Source: Planctomycetota bacterium (GTDB lineage Bacteria; Planctomycetota; SZUA-567; H5-PLA8). From it: a stretch of DNA of 42,762 bases. Shown piece after piece: positions 1-8,366 of the stretch. The stretch lies in contig JAPLOD010000471.1 of NCBI GenBank assembly GCA_026692735.1, positions 1 to 42,762 of the forward strand, given 5' to 3'. The notes below the pieces were generated by a model. It had not been told where the DNA came from, ran no database searches, and saw only the letters and a list, made by a program, of their open reading frames with translations. The position numbers and the translations under genes are program-made. The number at the start of each line of letters is the position of its first letter. The first letter of the stretch is position 1.

Positions 1-2
1 CC

Positions 3-704
3 CCGGTCTCGGTGGAGATCCTGGCATCGCCGGAATCCGGGGTGGCGCCGCTGCGCGTCTCCTTTGCGCCGCAAACGGTGACCGCGGGTTGGACGTATCA
101 GTGGTCCTTCGGGGACGGCACCCCGCGGGTCACCGGCGCCAACGTGGAGCATGTCTTCCTGGCGCCGGGGACATATGAGGTCCACCTGACGGGGATGGAC
201 GCGCTGAGGAACGAGAAGCAGGCCACGCCGAAGACAATCACCGTGGAATCGGAGCAGGCGTTCCCGAAGAAGGCGCGCCTCAAGCTCAACTTCGCCGGCT
301 CGGTCTCGGCGCAGGGGGGCAGCGACGACCTGCAGTTCACGCTCGTCGCCAGTGACCTCGTGCGCACGAGACAGCAGGCGGCGGATGCGCTTCGCGACGG
401 CGCCTATGAGGGTGTCACGTACACTATCAAGATCGGCGGCCAGGCGGTGACAAGCGTGATCTTGGACCGGCGGGCCTCCTACAAAACCAAGGCGGTGAGC
501 TTCAAGTACAACCTGGTGAAGGGCGAGATTGACGTTCGGCTCAAGGGCTTTGCGCTCGCCCAACTCCTGGGGATTGCCCGGAACGATACGCCACCGCAGG
601 TCACGGTGCCAGTGGAACTCATTGGCACCAATGCCGGCTACCGCGCCACCTTCACGCTCTCGTACAAGACGAACGGCAAGACTGGGAGCGGCATAAGCCG
701 TTAA
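3..704 (+). CDS. PKD-domain secreted protein, 3' end only (5' cut by window)
   Basis: The reading frame is open to the left edge, so this is the C-terminal part of a larger protein; the GTG at 12 lies inside a PKD strand and is unlikely to be the real start. The visible part begins with one PKD (polycystic kidney disease) beta-sandwich domain, with the typical core WSFGDG and a closing HVFLAPGTYEVHL motif, about residues 1-80. A roughly 140-residue domain follows that is clearly related to the C-terminus of the subtilase encoded next door: both contain DDLQFTL/DNLQFTL, an ALRDGAY/ALRNGSY motif, a KIGG/KLGG strand and a final YRATFTLSYK/YRATLNFTYK. PKD domains usually sit in extracellular or surface proteins. 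It ends 15 bases before the subtilase ATG, so the two genes are probably co-transcribed. The C-terminal domain has no name that I recognise. Confidence 0.85.
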   Translation, partial: PVSVEILASPESGVAPLRVSFAPQTVTAGWTYQWSFGDGTPRVTGANVEHVFLAPGTYEVHLTGMDALRNEKQATPKTITVESEQAFPKKARLKLNFAGSVSAQGGSDDLQFTLVASDLVRTRQQAADALRDGAYEGVTYTIKIGGQAVTSVILDRRASYKTKAVSFKYNLVKGEIDVRLKGFALAQLLGIARNDTPPQVTVPVELIGTNAGYRATFTLSYKTNGKTGSGISR

Positions 705-719
705 TCGCGGAGTTAACCC

Positions 720-3650
720 ATGCCAGATGCTTTGTTCCGGCGCCGAGCGGTCATACTGTGTGCAGTCCTGGCGTCAGGGGTCGCGTGCCTGGTCTGGCGC
801 GGCAGCGCCACGCGTGACAGGCGCGGCGCGCCTGCCGCCGCGCAAGGCCGGCCAGCCGCGCCGGCCGTCCGCGGCCCGGGGCATCGCTGGGGCGGGGCGT
901 GGAACTCCGCGCAGGAAGACGGCACGGGGTTCTTCGATCGGGGGAGCGCGCGGCGGTTCGCGGCGGAGGTCCAGCCCGCGCTGCGGAAGTACGTGGTGGA
1001 CCTGAACGCCAGAGCGTTCCTGCCCGTGGCGGGCGCGGAGGCGCTCCCCGAGGTCCTCGGGGATGCCGGCCGTGACACGGCCTGCACTGCTGGGCAAGCC
1101 AGCAGTGGCACGGCCGGGCAAGCCAGCCGTGGCGCGCGTACAGTGTACCTCCAGTTCCACGACCATCCGCGCGCTGACGAACGCCGGCAACTGGCGGCGC
1201 AGGGCCTTGAGCTGCTCTCGTACTCCAGCGGCTACGCCTGGATGGCGCGCGGCACGCCGGACGCGTTCAAGGCGGCCTCGGGCCTGCCGTTCGTGCGAGC
1301 GGTGGCGCGCGTGGACGCGCGCGACAAGCTGCACCCGGCGGTCTTCAAGGGCGAGACGCCCGCCTACGCGCAAGCGGAGGACGGCCGCACGCGTTTCATG
1401 CTGCTGGCGCAACCGGGGACGAGCGCGGAGCTGCTGGCCAGGGAACTGGCGGGAGCCGCCGCCCTGGCGGGCCTGGAGGCGCTGCCGAGGCCGCCGAGCG
1501 TGCTCGGCCCGCGCTTCGAGATCGTCGCCGCGCGTGAGCTGGCGCGGCAGGTGGCGGCGCTGGACGCCGCGGCGTGCTTGTCGTTCGTCCCGCCGCCCGC
1601 GGCCCCGCGGCCAGGCGCATCGCGCGATGCCACGACTGACGCGGAGTCGAACATCGGGGCCGTCCGCGACAGTGCGCCGAACCTCTCAGGCGCCGGGGTG
1701 ACGGTGGCCGTGCGCGAGGTCGGGAAGATGGACCAGCACGTGGATGTCGGTTCGCGGCTGACGTACATTGACAACGATGGCGACCTGTCGGGCAACGCGG
1801 TCAACCACGCCACTGCCGTGACCGGGGTGATCGGTTCCGACGGCGTCGCGCAGCCGGCGGCCAAGGGCGTGGCGCCGGCGGTCGCGATGCTGGCCTATGC
1901 GCTGACCAACGACACGTTCTTGCCTGCGGACGTCATGGACGCGGCCACCAGGGGGGCGCGCCTCTCCAACCATTCCTACGGCCCGGCCGGGCTGACGACC
2001 TGGGGCGACTACGACACGATCTCCGCCGACTGGGACGCGGCGCTGCGCACCGGCGACCTGCTGGGGATGTTCGCCGGCAATGAGGAGAGCGGCGGCCAGT
2101 ACGGGCACATTGATTTCTTCGTGGGCGCCAAGAACACGATCTGCGTCTCAGCCACGAACGCGTCGGCACGGGCCGGCAGCGCCACCGTGCCGAAGGCGGA
2201 CGGCATCGCGTGGTTCGCCGAGTACGGGCCGATGAACGACGGCCGGGTGAAGCCGGACCTGGTGGCATTCGGCGACAATGTGACGCTGGACCTGGATAGC
2301 AATCAGACGCAGACGAACAACGGCACGTCGTTCTCGACACCGGCCGTCACCGGCGTGGCGGCGCTCGTGTTCGAGCACTACAAGGCGGTGGTGGGGTGGG
2401 AGCCGTCCGCGGCTCTGGCCAAGGCCCTGCTGTGCAATTCAGCGACGGACCTCGGCGCGCCCGGGCCCGACGCCGTCTACGGGTTCGGCATGCTCAACGC
2501 GCAAGAGGCGATTGCTACGATTGACCGCCGCCAGTCGGCGACGCTGACGCCGTTCTACGAAGACGTGCTCTCCAACGGCGGCAGCAGAACGTTCACCGTC
2601 AACCTGCAGAGCGTGACGCAGGTGAAGGTGACGCTGTGCTGGCTGGACGTCGCCGGGACGCCTGCCGCGGCCAAGGCGCTGGTCAACGATCTGGATCTCG
2701 AACTCCAGGCGCCCGACGGCACGAAGTTCTACCCGTATTCGCTCGATCCGCAGAACCCCGCGGCGGCGGCAACCAGGACGGGCCCGAATAGGGTGGACCC
2801 CATCGAGCAGGTCGTCGTGGACAGCCCGGCCAGCGGCACGTGGACGATCGTCGTGAACGGGACGAGCTTCCCTCAACAGGGGCTGCAGTCGTTCGCGGTG
2901 TGCGTCAGTCAGCCGGCGGTGCCGCCGGCACTGGTGGCCGTGATCTCCGCATCGCCCACATCCGGGCCGGCGCCGCTGACGGTGTCGTTCTCGGCGCGGA
3001 ACAGCGTGGGGTCGGCCAACCTGTATTCGTGGTCCTTCGGCGATGGCACGACGCAGGAGGGAGGCGAGGTGAGCCACCCCTACACGTCCGCCGGGTTCTA
3101 CACCGTCCTCCTGACACTCGACGGCACAGCCAGCGCCAGCCAGGTGATCATGGTCACGAAGAGAACGGAACAGGCCACCGCGGGGAAGGCGCGGGCGACT
3201 TTGAGTTTTTGGGGCGACCCGACCGCGGCGGACGACAACCTCCAGTTCACCCTCACGGCGGCCGGTCTGCAGAAAACGCGCCTGGATGCGCAGGCTGCCC
3301 TGAGGAACGGCAGCTACCAAGACACGCCCGTCCTGGTCAAGCTCGGCGGCGGCCCGGACGGCACTCCGCCGCCAACCAAGGTCGGCGAGGCCGCCCTGGA
3401 CAACCGCGCCACCTTCAGATCGGGGGACCTGAACGTCAAGCTGAACCCGCTCCAAGGCCAGCTCCGGGTGCAGTTGCGCAGCGTGCCGCTGGAGGAGATT
3501 TTCAGCGCCGCGGGCATGACGCGGACTCCGGACAGCGCCGGATTCCACCCGCTGGCGGCGGAGATCGAGATGCCGGACGCGACCTACCGTGCCACGCTGA
3601 ACTTCACCTACAAGGTCAGCCCCAACAGCGGCAGGGCGACGGCGCGGTAG
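720..3650 (+). CDS. Secreted subtilase (S8 family) with PKD and C-terminal beta domain
   Basis: A 976-residue protein that starts at ATG 720, with GGAG about 8 bases upstream. Residues 1-30 look like a signal peptide or membrane anchor (basic RRR, then a hydrophobic stretch). A long N-terminal pro-region runs to about 320. The peptidase domain (about 322-600) shows the His motif NHATAVTG (H363), oxyanion Asn (N417 in RLSNHSYG) and Ser motif NNGTSFSTP (S537). The position that normally holds the catalytic Asp reads VREVGKMDQH, so Glu (E333) replaces Asp. A subtilase-type jelly roll (about 605-730, LVNDLDLEL) follows, then a PKD domain (about 738-812, WSFGDGT) and the C-terminal beta domain (about 823-968) shared with the upstream gene. 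The pro-region carries an in-frame insert from two tandem hairpin repeats. The family cleaves proteins outside the cytoplasm; activity here is uncertain because of E333. Confidence 0.9.
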   Translation: MPDALFRRRAVILCAVLASGVACLVWRGSATRDRRGAPAAAQGRPAAPAVRGPGHRWGGAWNSAQEDGTGFFDRGSARRFAAEVQPALRKYVVDLNARAFLPVAGAEALPEVLGDAGRDTACTAGQASSGTAGQASRGARTVYLQFHDHPRADERRQLAAQGLELLSYSSGYAWMARGTPDAFKAASGLPFVRAVARVDARDKLHPAVFKGETPAYAQAEDGRTRFMLLAQPGTSAELLARELAGAAALAGLEALPRPPSVLGPRFEIVAARELARQVAALDAAACLSFVPPPAAPRPGASRDATTDAESNIGAVRDSAPNLSGAGVTVAVREVGKMDQHVDVGSRLTYIDNDGDLSGNAVNHATAVTGVIGSDGVAQPAAKGVAPAVAMLAYALTNDTFLPADVMDAATRGARLSNHSYGPAGLTTWGDYDTISADWDAALRTGDLLGMFAGNEESGGQYGHIDFFVGAKNTICVSATNASARAGSATVPKADGIAWFAEYGPMNDGRVKPDLVAFGDNVTLDLDSNQTQTNNGTSFSTPAVTGVAALVFEHYKAVVGWEPSAALAKALLCNSATDLGAPGPDAVYGFGMLNAQEAIATIDRRQSATLTPFYEDVLSNGGSRTFTVNLQSVTQVKVTLCWLDVAGTPAAAKALVNDLDLELQAPDGTKFYPYSLDPQNPAAAATRTGPNRVDPIEQVVVDSPASGTWTIVVNGTSFPQQGLQSFAVCVSQPAVPPALVAVISASPTSGPAPLTVSFSARNSVGSANLYSWSFGDGTTQEGGEVSHPYTSAGFYTVLLTLDGTASASQVIMVTKRTEQATAGKARATLSFWGDPTAADDNLQFTLTAAGLQKTRLDAQAALRNGSYQDTPVLVKLGGGPDGTPPPTKVGEAALDNRATFRSGDLNVKLNPLQGQLRVQLRSVPLEEIFSAAGMTRTPDSAGFHPLAAEIEMPDATYRATLNFTYKVSPNSGRATAR
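1085..1133 (+). repeat. Two tandem hairpin repeats inside the subtilase gene (GCAAG loop)
   Basis: Two adjacent units each form an arm-GCAAG-arm hairpin: CACTGCTGG/CCAGCAGTG at 1085-1107 and CACGGCCGG/CCAGCCGTG at about 1110-1132. The arms differ between units but each remains self-complementary, apart from one mismatch in the second. They are read in frame and give the repetitive peptide TAGQASSGTAGQASRG in the pro-region, which suggests insertion of mobile-like palindromes tolerated by the host gene. Confidence 0.75.
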
Positions 3651-3848
3651 CAGATAGCGGCGGCGCGGCAAAAGGGACGGACGAACCGCCAAGACGCCAG
3701 GAAACCTGACTGGCGCTCGTGCAAGCTCAAGCGCTTTCACGCCACGTCCGCATGCCGGGACGGCAGATTGACGTCTGCGGCAAGATGCTGTAGGAGACTT
3801 GGTATCGGTTTTGCCAGGCCGGCTCCAGCAGTAGATGAGGCATGCCCC

Positions 3849-5468
3849 GTGCAAACGCTTCGCGAGAAGATGTACGACGCCTCCCAATTCCTGACCGGCG
3901 TGGAACTCGTGACGACCCGCGGGACCCTGGCCACGAAGAAGGCGTCCCGGATGCACGCGATGGCCAACGCGCTCGCCGACTGCGACTTCGTTGACTGGTT
4001 GTCAATCACGGACAACGCGGGCGGCAACCCGATGCTGGACCCAATCGCCCTGGGGGTGCCGTTGCGCAAGCGCGGCAAGGAGCTCATCATCCACCTGGCG
4101 TGCAAGGACTACAACCGGAACGGGCTGGAGGCGCGCGCCTGGTTCTTGAGCGAGGTGGGGCTGAACAACATCCTGGCTCTCACCGGCGACTACCCGATTG
4201 CGGGCTACGAGGGCGTCGCGCGCCCGGTATCGGACATTGATTCGGTCGCCCTGCTGACGCTGCTTTCGCACATGAACAAAGGCATGATCGTGGCCCCGCC
4301 GACAGCGAAGCGGCCGACGCCGCTGCGGCTCAAGGGGACCGCGTTCTTCCTTGGCGCGGTGGTCAGCAACTTCAAGCTGCACGAGAACGAGGTGCTGCCC
4401 CAGTATCTCAAACTCGACAAGAAGATCGAGACGGGCGCCAGGTTCGTCATAAGCCAGATCGGGTACGACAGCCGCAAGTGTCACGAGCTCATCGTCTGGC
4501 ACGGCAGGCGCGGCCACGGCAACGTGCCCCTCATTGGCAACGTGTACCTGCTCGACAGCCGGGTAGCCGAGGTGTTTCACTCGGGGAAGATCCCCGGCGT
4601 GGTGGTCTCGGACGCCCTGCTGGCTGAATGCAGGCGGCGGGCTGCGGGGGCGGACGAGGGCCGTGCGTTCTTCCTCGAGCTGGCCGCGAAGCAGGTCGCG
4701 GTCTACCGGGGCTTGGGTTACCGGGGCGCGTACCTGGGGAACATCGAGGAGGTCAAGGACGCGGCCAGGATAGTGGAGTTGGCGCGGTCGTACGGCTCCG
4801 AAGACTGGAAGCAGTTTGCGCGGGAGATCCGCTACTCGCGGCCGGGCGAGTTCTGTTGCTTCGCGGAGGACCCGAAGACGGGCCTGGCGGACCCCGAGCG
4901 CGTGGACCCCGCGTACGAAGCGTCGCTCAAGAAGCGCCGAGCCACGAAGAACGTGACGCTGAGCTACCGGTTCAGCCGGTGCGTACACGCGAACGCGTTC
5001 ACGCCAGGCACTACGCTGTTCCGCGTGGCCCGAGGCATCTACGCGCGGGCCTCCGATAAGGAGCGGGGGCCGTGGTGCCTGCGGCGGATCGAACAATCGA
5101 GCAAGGGACTGATGTTCGAGTGCCGCGAGTGCGGCGACTGCTCGCTGCCGGATATCGCGTACCTGTGCCCCGAGTCGCAGTGCGCGAAGAACCAGCGCAA
5201 CGGCCCCTGCGGCGGAACGCGCGAGGGCCGCTGCGAAGTCCTTGAGAAGGAGTGCATCTGGGCCCGCGCCTACGACCGGCTCAAGTACTACGGCCAGGAG
5301 CAGGAAATGCTTGCTCACGCGCCCCTGCTCCAAGACAACGCGCTCCGGGAGACGTCGAGCTGGGCCAACACGTTTTTGGGACGGGACCACTTCCGGCACG
5401 GCGCGGAGAAGCCTCCCGCGCCCGCAGCCAAGCCCGGGATACCGGCCGCCCCGGGCGGCGAATCATAG
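3849..5468 (+). CDS. metF: Methylenetetrahydrofolate reductase with MetV-type C-terminal domain
   Basis: The protein has about 539 residues from GTG 3849, preceded by GATGAGG; an ATG at 3870 is an alternative. The first ~300 residues match the MTHFR TIM barrel, which interconverts 5,10-methylene- and 5-methyl-tetrahydrofolate: VELVTTRG near the start, HLACKDYNRNGLEA, then NILALTGDYP. The C-terminal part (from about C424) is the MTHFR_C/MetV-like Cys-rich domain, CRECGDCSLPDIAYLCP then KNQRNGPCGG and further Cys. In acetogens MetV is usually a separate partner of MetF; here it is the tail of the same polypeptide. A Pro/Ala-rich tail closes the protein. The next gene follows after 22 bases and encodes a pterin-binding methyltransferase, so the pair likely handles methyl-tetrahydrofolate. 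A TTGACG at 3768-3773 could be a -35 box, but the matching -10 is poor. The fold is certain; the in vivo direction of the reaction is inference. Confidence 0.85.
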   Translation: MQTLREKMYDASQFLTGVELVTTRGTLATKKASRMHAMANALADCDFVDWLSITDNAGGNPMLDPIALGVPLRKRGKELIIHLACKDYNRNGLEARAWFLSEVGLNNILALTGDYPIAGYEGVARPVSDIDSVALLTLLSHMNKGMIVAPPTAKRPTPLRLKGTAFFLGAVVSNFKLHENEVLPQYLKLDKKIETGARFVISQIGYDSRKCHELIVWHGRRGHGNVPLIGNVYLLDSRVAEVFHSGKIPGVVVSDALLAECRRRAAGADEGRAFFLELAAKQVAVYRGLGYRGAYLGNIEEVKDAARIVELARSYGSEDWKQFAREIRYSRPGEFCCFAEDPKTGLADPERVDPAYEASLKKRRATKNVTLSYRFSRCVHANAFTPGTTLFRVARGIYARASDKERGPWCLRRIEQSSKGLMFECRECGDCSLPDIAYLCPESQCAKNQRNGPCGGTREGRCEVLEKECIWARAYDRLKYYGQEQEMLAHAPLLQDNALRETSSWANTFLGRDHFRHGAEKPPAPAAKPGIPAAPGGES

Positions 5469-5490
5469 AGGGAAACGCAAGGGAGACGCC

Positions 5491-6363
5491 ATGGGTATCA
5501 AGGGTCTTACGATCATCGCCGAGGCCATCAACGATTCAGTCCCCTCGACCGCCAGGCTGTACAATCTGGACGACATCGAAGGGATCAAGGCGCTGGCCAG
5601 GAAGCAGGCGGCGGGGAACTGCGCGTTCATTGATGTCAACGTCGGCCCGCGGAACGCGGCTTTCATGGCTATGATCGTCAAGGAGGTCCAGAGCGTCACG
5701 GACAAGCCGCTCTCCATTGACACGCCGGACCCGGCATTGGCCGCCGCGGCCCTCAGGGCCTACGACATGGATCGCGCCCAGGGGCGCAAGCCCATCCTGA
5801 ACTCGCTCTCCATGCTCCGGATGGAGATGCTCGACCTCTACACGATCCGCCCGTTCATGCCGATCCTGCTCTGCTCGGAGGGAGTGGATGAGAGCGGCGC
5901 CAACGCGCCGTGCCGCACCGTGGACGACGTGCAGCGCGCCGCGAGGGCCATGCTCAAGACGATCCGGGCAAGCGGCTACGGCATCACGAATGAGGACCTC
6001 ATCATTGACCCGGGCATCGCGCCGATCGGCAGCGACATGGAGGGTACTACGAAGCGCGTGCTCGAGTCGGTCGCGCGGCTTAAGGCGGATCCGGAGTTCG
6101 CCGGCGCTCACTTCTCCGTGGGCCTGAGCAACTTCACCGTGATGCTGCCACGCAAGCGTGCCAACGGGAAGCCCGTCAAGACGCCGCTCCAGAACGCGTT
6201 CCTGACCAAGGCCGTGCCGCTGGGGCTGGACATGATCATCGGCGCGGCGGATCGGGATTACAGGCTTCTGCCGGCCGGCGACGACGCCCTGGTCTGTCTC
6301 GAGGAGTTTCTCGCCCTACGCGAGCTCGACGCGATCGTGCGGGTGAGGAAGTTCTACTCCTGA
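5491..6363 (+). CDS. Pterin-binding methyltetrahydrofolate methyltransferase (AcsE/DHPS-like)
   Basis: A 290-residue protein from ATG 5491 with the good ribosome site GGGAG; the frame extends upstream, but there it overlaps the previous gene. The sequence follows the pterin-binding TIM-barrel family that includes dihydropteroate synthase, the MetH pterin domain and the corrinoid protein methyltransferase AcsE: AEAIN near the start (family IGERIN), FIDVNVG at about 43-49, SIDTPDP, LNSLS, IIDPGIAPIG and VGLSNFTVMLP. The lack of a fused folate-synthesis gene and the MTHFR upstream favour methyl-tetrahydrofolate:corrinoid methyltransferase over DHPS. A corrinoid protein partner is not encoded in the window. 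It ends 18 bases from the convergent URO-D gene. Confidence 0.8.
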   Translation: MGIKGLTIIAEAINDSVPSTARLYNLDDIEGIKALARKQAAGNCAFIDVNVGPRNAAFMAMIVKEVQSVTDKPLSIDTPDPALAAAALRAYDMDRAQGRKPILNSLSMLRMEMLDLYTIRPFMPILLCSEGVDESGANAPCRTVDDVQRAARAMLKTIRASGYGITNEDLIIDPGIAPIGSDMEGTTKRVLESVARLKADPEFAGAHFSVGLSNFTVMLPRKRANGKPVKTPLQNAFLTKAVPLGLDMIIGAADRDYRLLPAGDDALVCLEEFLALRELDAIVRVRKFYS

Positions 6364-6381
6364 CCTTGCTTCTGTTCCTCG

Positions 6382-7512
6382 TCACAGCGCCCCGCGCAGC
6401 AGCGCCTCCTTGCGCCTCATGTAATAGCAGAAGTTGCCGAACGAGACGTCCGGCGGCACGGTGTGGTCCACCGTGGGGATGAAGCCGCCCTCTTCGATCA
6501 GCGGAACCAGCTCGCGCAGGTGCGCGTCTATCGCCTCAGGCCCGCGCGCCAGCTCCCGCTTGTCCACCGCGCCCCACAGCCGCAGGCCGCGGCCGAACTT
6601 GCGGCGCAGCGCCACGGGGTCCATGTTGGCCGCGCGCTCGATGGGCCAGAGGAAATCAATGCCGGCGTCGAGCATCAGCGGGATGAGCGGCTCGCAGTTG
6701 CCGTCGGTGTCAATGCCGACGTGACGGATGCCGCGGGCGTGGAAGTACTCCACCATCCGGCGCAGCCGCGGGAAGATGAATTCCTTGTAGGTGGCGGGGC
6801 CGAGCAACGGGCCGTTCTTCATGGCCAGGTCTTCGGCGAAGATGAAGTAGTCCGGCGCGATCTCTTCGAGGATCGGGACGGCCACCTGCAGCGTGAACTC
6901 GGCGTAGAATTCCATCATCTCGTGCATGAGCCTGGGCTGGTCGTACCAGGCGTAGCAGAGGTTCTCGGTGCCCATCCATTCGCGGGCGCGCCAGTAGAAG
7001 CCGCCCGGCGCGCAGTTGCGCCCGAGGATCAGGGCGTGCTGGCGGTTCCTCCAGCCGGGGAGCAGGAGCTCGCGCCAGTACGGCGCGTAGCGCCGCGCGC
7101 GGTCCACGGGGTAGCGCTTCTTAAGCGCCGCGAAGTCCTCGGGCGTCTGGACCGCGAAGCGCAGGAACTGGTCCATCGAGGCGCGGGTGCCGTGGGCGGC
7201 GCCGGCGATCAGCGCCTTGCGCACGCAGCCGTTGGAATCCTGGATGATCTCGTAGCGTCTCGTGCGCTTGAGCAGCTTGTAGTCGAAGGGCGGCTTCATG
7301 CCCCAGTCCACGGGGACGAACTCGCGCACATCCAGGTTGAAGTACTCTTCGCCCACGAACCAGTCCCAACTGAGCGTGTCGGGCGGCAGGCCCTCGGCGG
7401 CCCAGCGGTCGCAGGTCTGGCCCCAGACGCCGGCCTCCCAGTTGGGCACGCGGTCCACGGGTTCGTAGTTCATCACGCGGAGGAAACGTTCGCGGTTGGT
7501 CAAGTCGGCCAT
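6382..7512 (-). CDS. URO-D family protein (methyltransferase-like, DTDG variant)
   Basis: A 376-residue protein starting at ATG 7512 with GAAAGG just upstream. The N-terminus TNRERFLRVMNYEPVDRVP is the hallmark opening of the uroporphyrinogen decarboxylase superfamily, which also contains cobamide-dependent methyltransferases such as MtaA and MtbA. Where MtaA-type enzymes carry a zinc-binding HxC motif, this protein reads RHVGIDTDGN (H264, D268, D270), and an acidic FAEDLAMK precedes it at about 225-232. It probably does not bind zinc as MtaA does. The third URO-D gene (13973-15097) has the same acidic pair (SEDMAYK, MDSDG), so these two form one subgroup. True heme-pathway HemE is unlikely. 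Substrate unknown; a role in C1 or methylated-compound metabolism is inferred from the adjacent folate genes. Confidence 0.8.
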   Translation of the reverse strand: MADLTNRERFLRVMNYEPVDRVPNWEAGVWGQTCDRWAAEGLPPDTLSWDWFVGEEYFNLDVREFVPVDWGMKPPFDYKLLKRTRRYEIIQDSNGCVRKALIAGAAHGTRASMDQFLRFAVQTPEDFAALKKRYPVDRARRYAPYWRELLLPGWRNRQHALILGRNCAPGGFYWRAREWMGTENLCYAWYDQPRLMHEMMEFYAEFTLQVAVPILEEIAPDYFIFAEDLAMKNGPLLGPATYKEFIFPRLRRMVEYFHARGIRHVGIDTDGNCEPLIPLMLDAGIDFLWPIERAANMDPVALRRKFGRGLRLWGAVDKRELARGPEAIDAHLRELVPLIEEGGFIPTVDHTVPPDVSFGNFCYYMRRKEALLRGAL

Positions 7513-7550
7513 GGGTTGCCTTTCATTGCCAGCGGTTACCGCGCGGCGCG

Positions 7551-7949
7551 TCAGAGCGGGACAACCGTGATGGCGGCGAACTGGCGGAAATGCTCGTCAA
7601 AGGAGAACGCCTTGCGTATTCGCAGCCGCTTCATCACAGCCAGGCTGACGCAGTCAGTGAAGCTCCAATCCTTGTCGCGGTGTGTGCGGTAGCTCTGCCA
7701 GGCGGCTTCAACGTCTGCCGGCAAGACCCACTCCAAGCGCGCAATCTTCTCTGTCAACAAGCACTGCCCCAGATGCAGTGCTCTCTGATACTCCCCCCGG
7801 GCCTTCAGCAGCGTCAGCAGCTCGTCCAGAATGTAATCCGAGGTAACGAGTGGCGTGGTGTTGCTGGAAAGCCAAGTGTCTGCGCGGACGTGGTCACGGT
7901 CATTGGGTACGAAGGCTGCAAACCAGGCGCCAGTGTCCACGAAGATCAC
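7551..7949 (-). CDS. PIN-domain ribonuclease toxin (VapC-like)
   Basis: A 132-residue protein starting at GTG 7949. It carries the four acidic residues of a PIN nuclease: D5 in MIFVDTGAWFA, E43 in LDELL, D99 in WSFTDCVSL and D118 in FSFDEHF, at usual spacing and full family length. PIN toxins cleave RNA and are held inactive by the partner protein. Its start overlaps the stop of the upstream small gene by four bases (GTGA), which points to translational coupling as a toxin-antitoxin pair. No defect is seen in the acidic residues, so it is probably active. Confidence 0.85.
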   Translation of the reverse strand: MIFVDTGAWFAAFVPNDRDHVRADTWLSSNTTPLVTSDYILDELLTLLKARGEYQRALHLGQCLLTEKIARLEWVLPADVEAAWQSYRTHRDKDWSFTDCVSLAVMKRLRIRKAFSFDEHFRQFAAITVVPL

Positions 7950-8191
7950 GTCGTGCCTCCGTACAGCACTTTATCGTGGTCACGATTGGAGAAACCGTCC
8001 TCCGGATTGTGCACGGGCAGCGCGGCGAGCTCGCGGCGCAGCTCGCGAAGCGCCTCACGCTGCCGCGCGGCGCTCGGCGCTTGTTTCCGGGCACTCATTG
8101 ACCGGGCGACACGCTTGAGCAGCGTCAGCTTCTCGGTCTGAGACAAGTGGGGAAGCGCGCCCTCGATGGCTCTCCACGCAGTGTGGTTCAT
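7946..8191 (-). CDS. Putative antitoxin partner of the PIN toxin
   Basis: An 81-residue charged protein. ATG 8191 is chosen because GGAG lies just upstream and because the frame further upstream runs into hairpin repeats. The sequence is helical and Arg/Lys/Glu-rich (LRELRREL) and ends NRDHDKVLYGG, a tail of the kind that often inserts into the PIN active site in VapB-like antitoxins. It overlaps the toxin start by GTGA. No DNA-binding motif (AbrB or RHH) is obvious at the N-terminus, so autoregulation cannot be claimed. The identification rests mainly on position, size and tail. Confidence 0.65.
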   Translation of the reverse strand: MNHTAWRAIEGALPHLSQTEKLTLLKRVARSMSARKQAPSAARQREALRELRRELAALPVHNPEDGFSNRDHDKVLYGGTT

Positions 8192-8240
8192 AGCTCCAGC
8201 CTCATTCTTCTCTCGATGTTGTAGTCTAGCCCGGTTGTGC

Positions 8241-8275
8241 CGGGAATCGAGGGGATTCCCGGCCGCGACGGCCGG
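8241..8275. repeat. Adjacent palindromes upstream of the antitoxin gene
   Basis: Two back-to-back hairpins: CGGGAATC/GATTCCCG at 8241-8261, then CCGGCCG/CGGCCGG at 8259-8275 around a CGA loop. They lie in the divergent gap between the antitoxin gene and the second URO-D gene and resemble the other hairpin repeats in the window. They could be REP-like elements or regulatory structures. Confidence 0.5.
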
Positions 8276-8366
8276 ACCGATGGAGCTATACACTGCCGCA
8301 TCCCGCACCTATACTCGCTTGGCCTGATAATCGCCTGTAGACGTTCTGAGCCGGGGCCCTGAGAGG

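Noticed and set aside
3768-3796. Promoter for the MTHFR gene (TTGACG, 17 bp, TAGGAG)
   Set aside because: The -10 element matches only 3 of 6 consensus bases, so it was not listed as a feature.
2439-3956. A 505-codon minus-strand frame opposite the subtilase C-terminus
   Set aside because: No domain, and it crosses the boundary of two real genes on the plus strand.
5491-6363. Assignment as dihydropteroate synthase (folP)
   Set aside because: The fold is shared, but the motifs (AEAIN, LNSLS, GLSNFTVMLP) and the MTHFR neighbour fit the methyl-THF methyltransferase branch better.
6382-7512. Assignment as HemE, the heme-pathway uroporphyrinogen decarboxylase
   Set aside because: The sequence has the superfamily start PVDRVP rather than HemE signatures, there are three divergent copies, and no heme genes are nearby.
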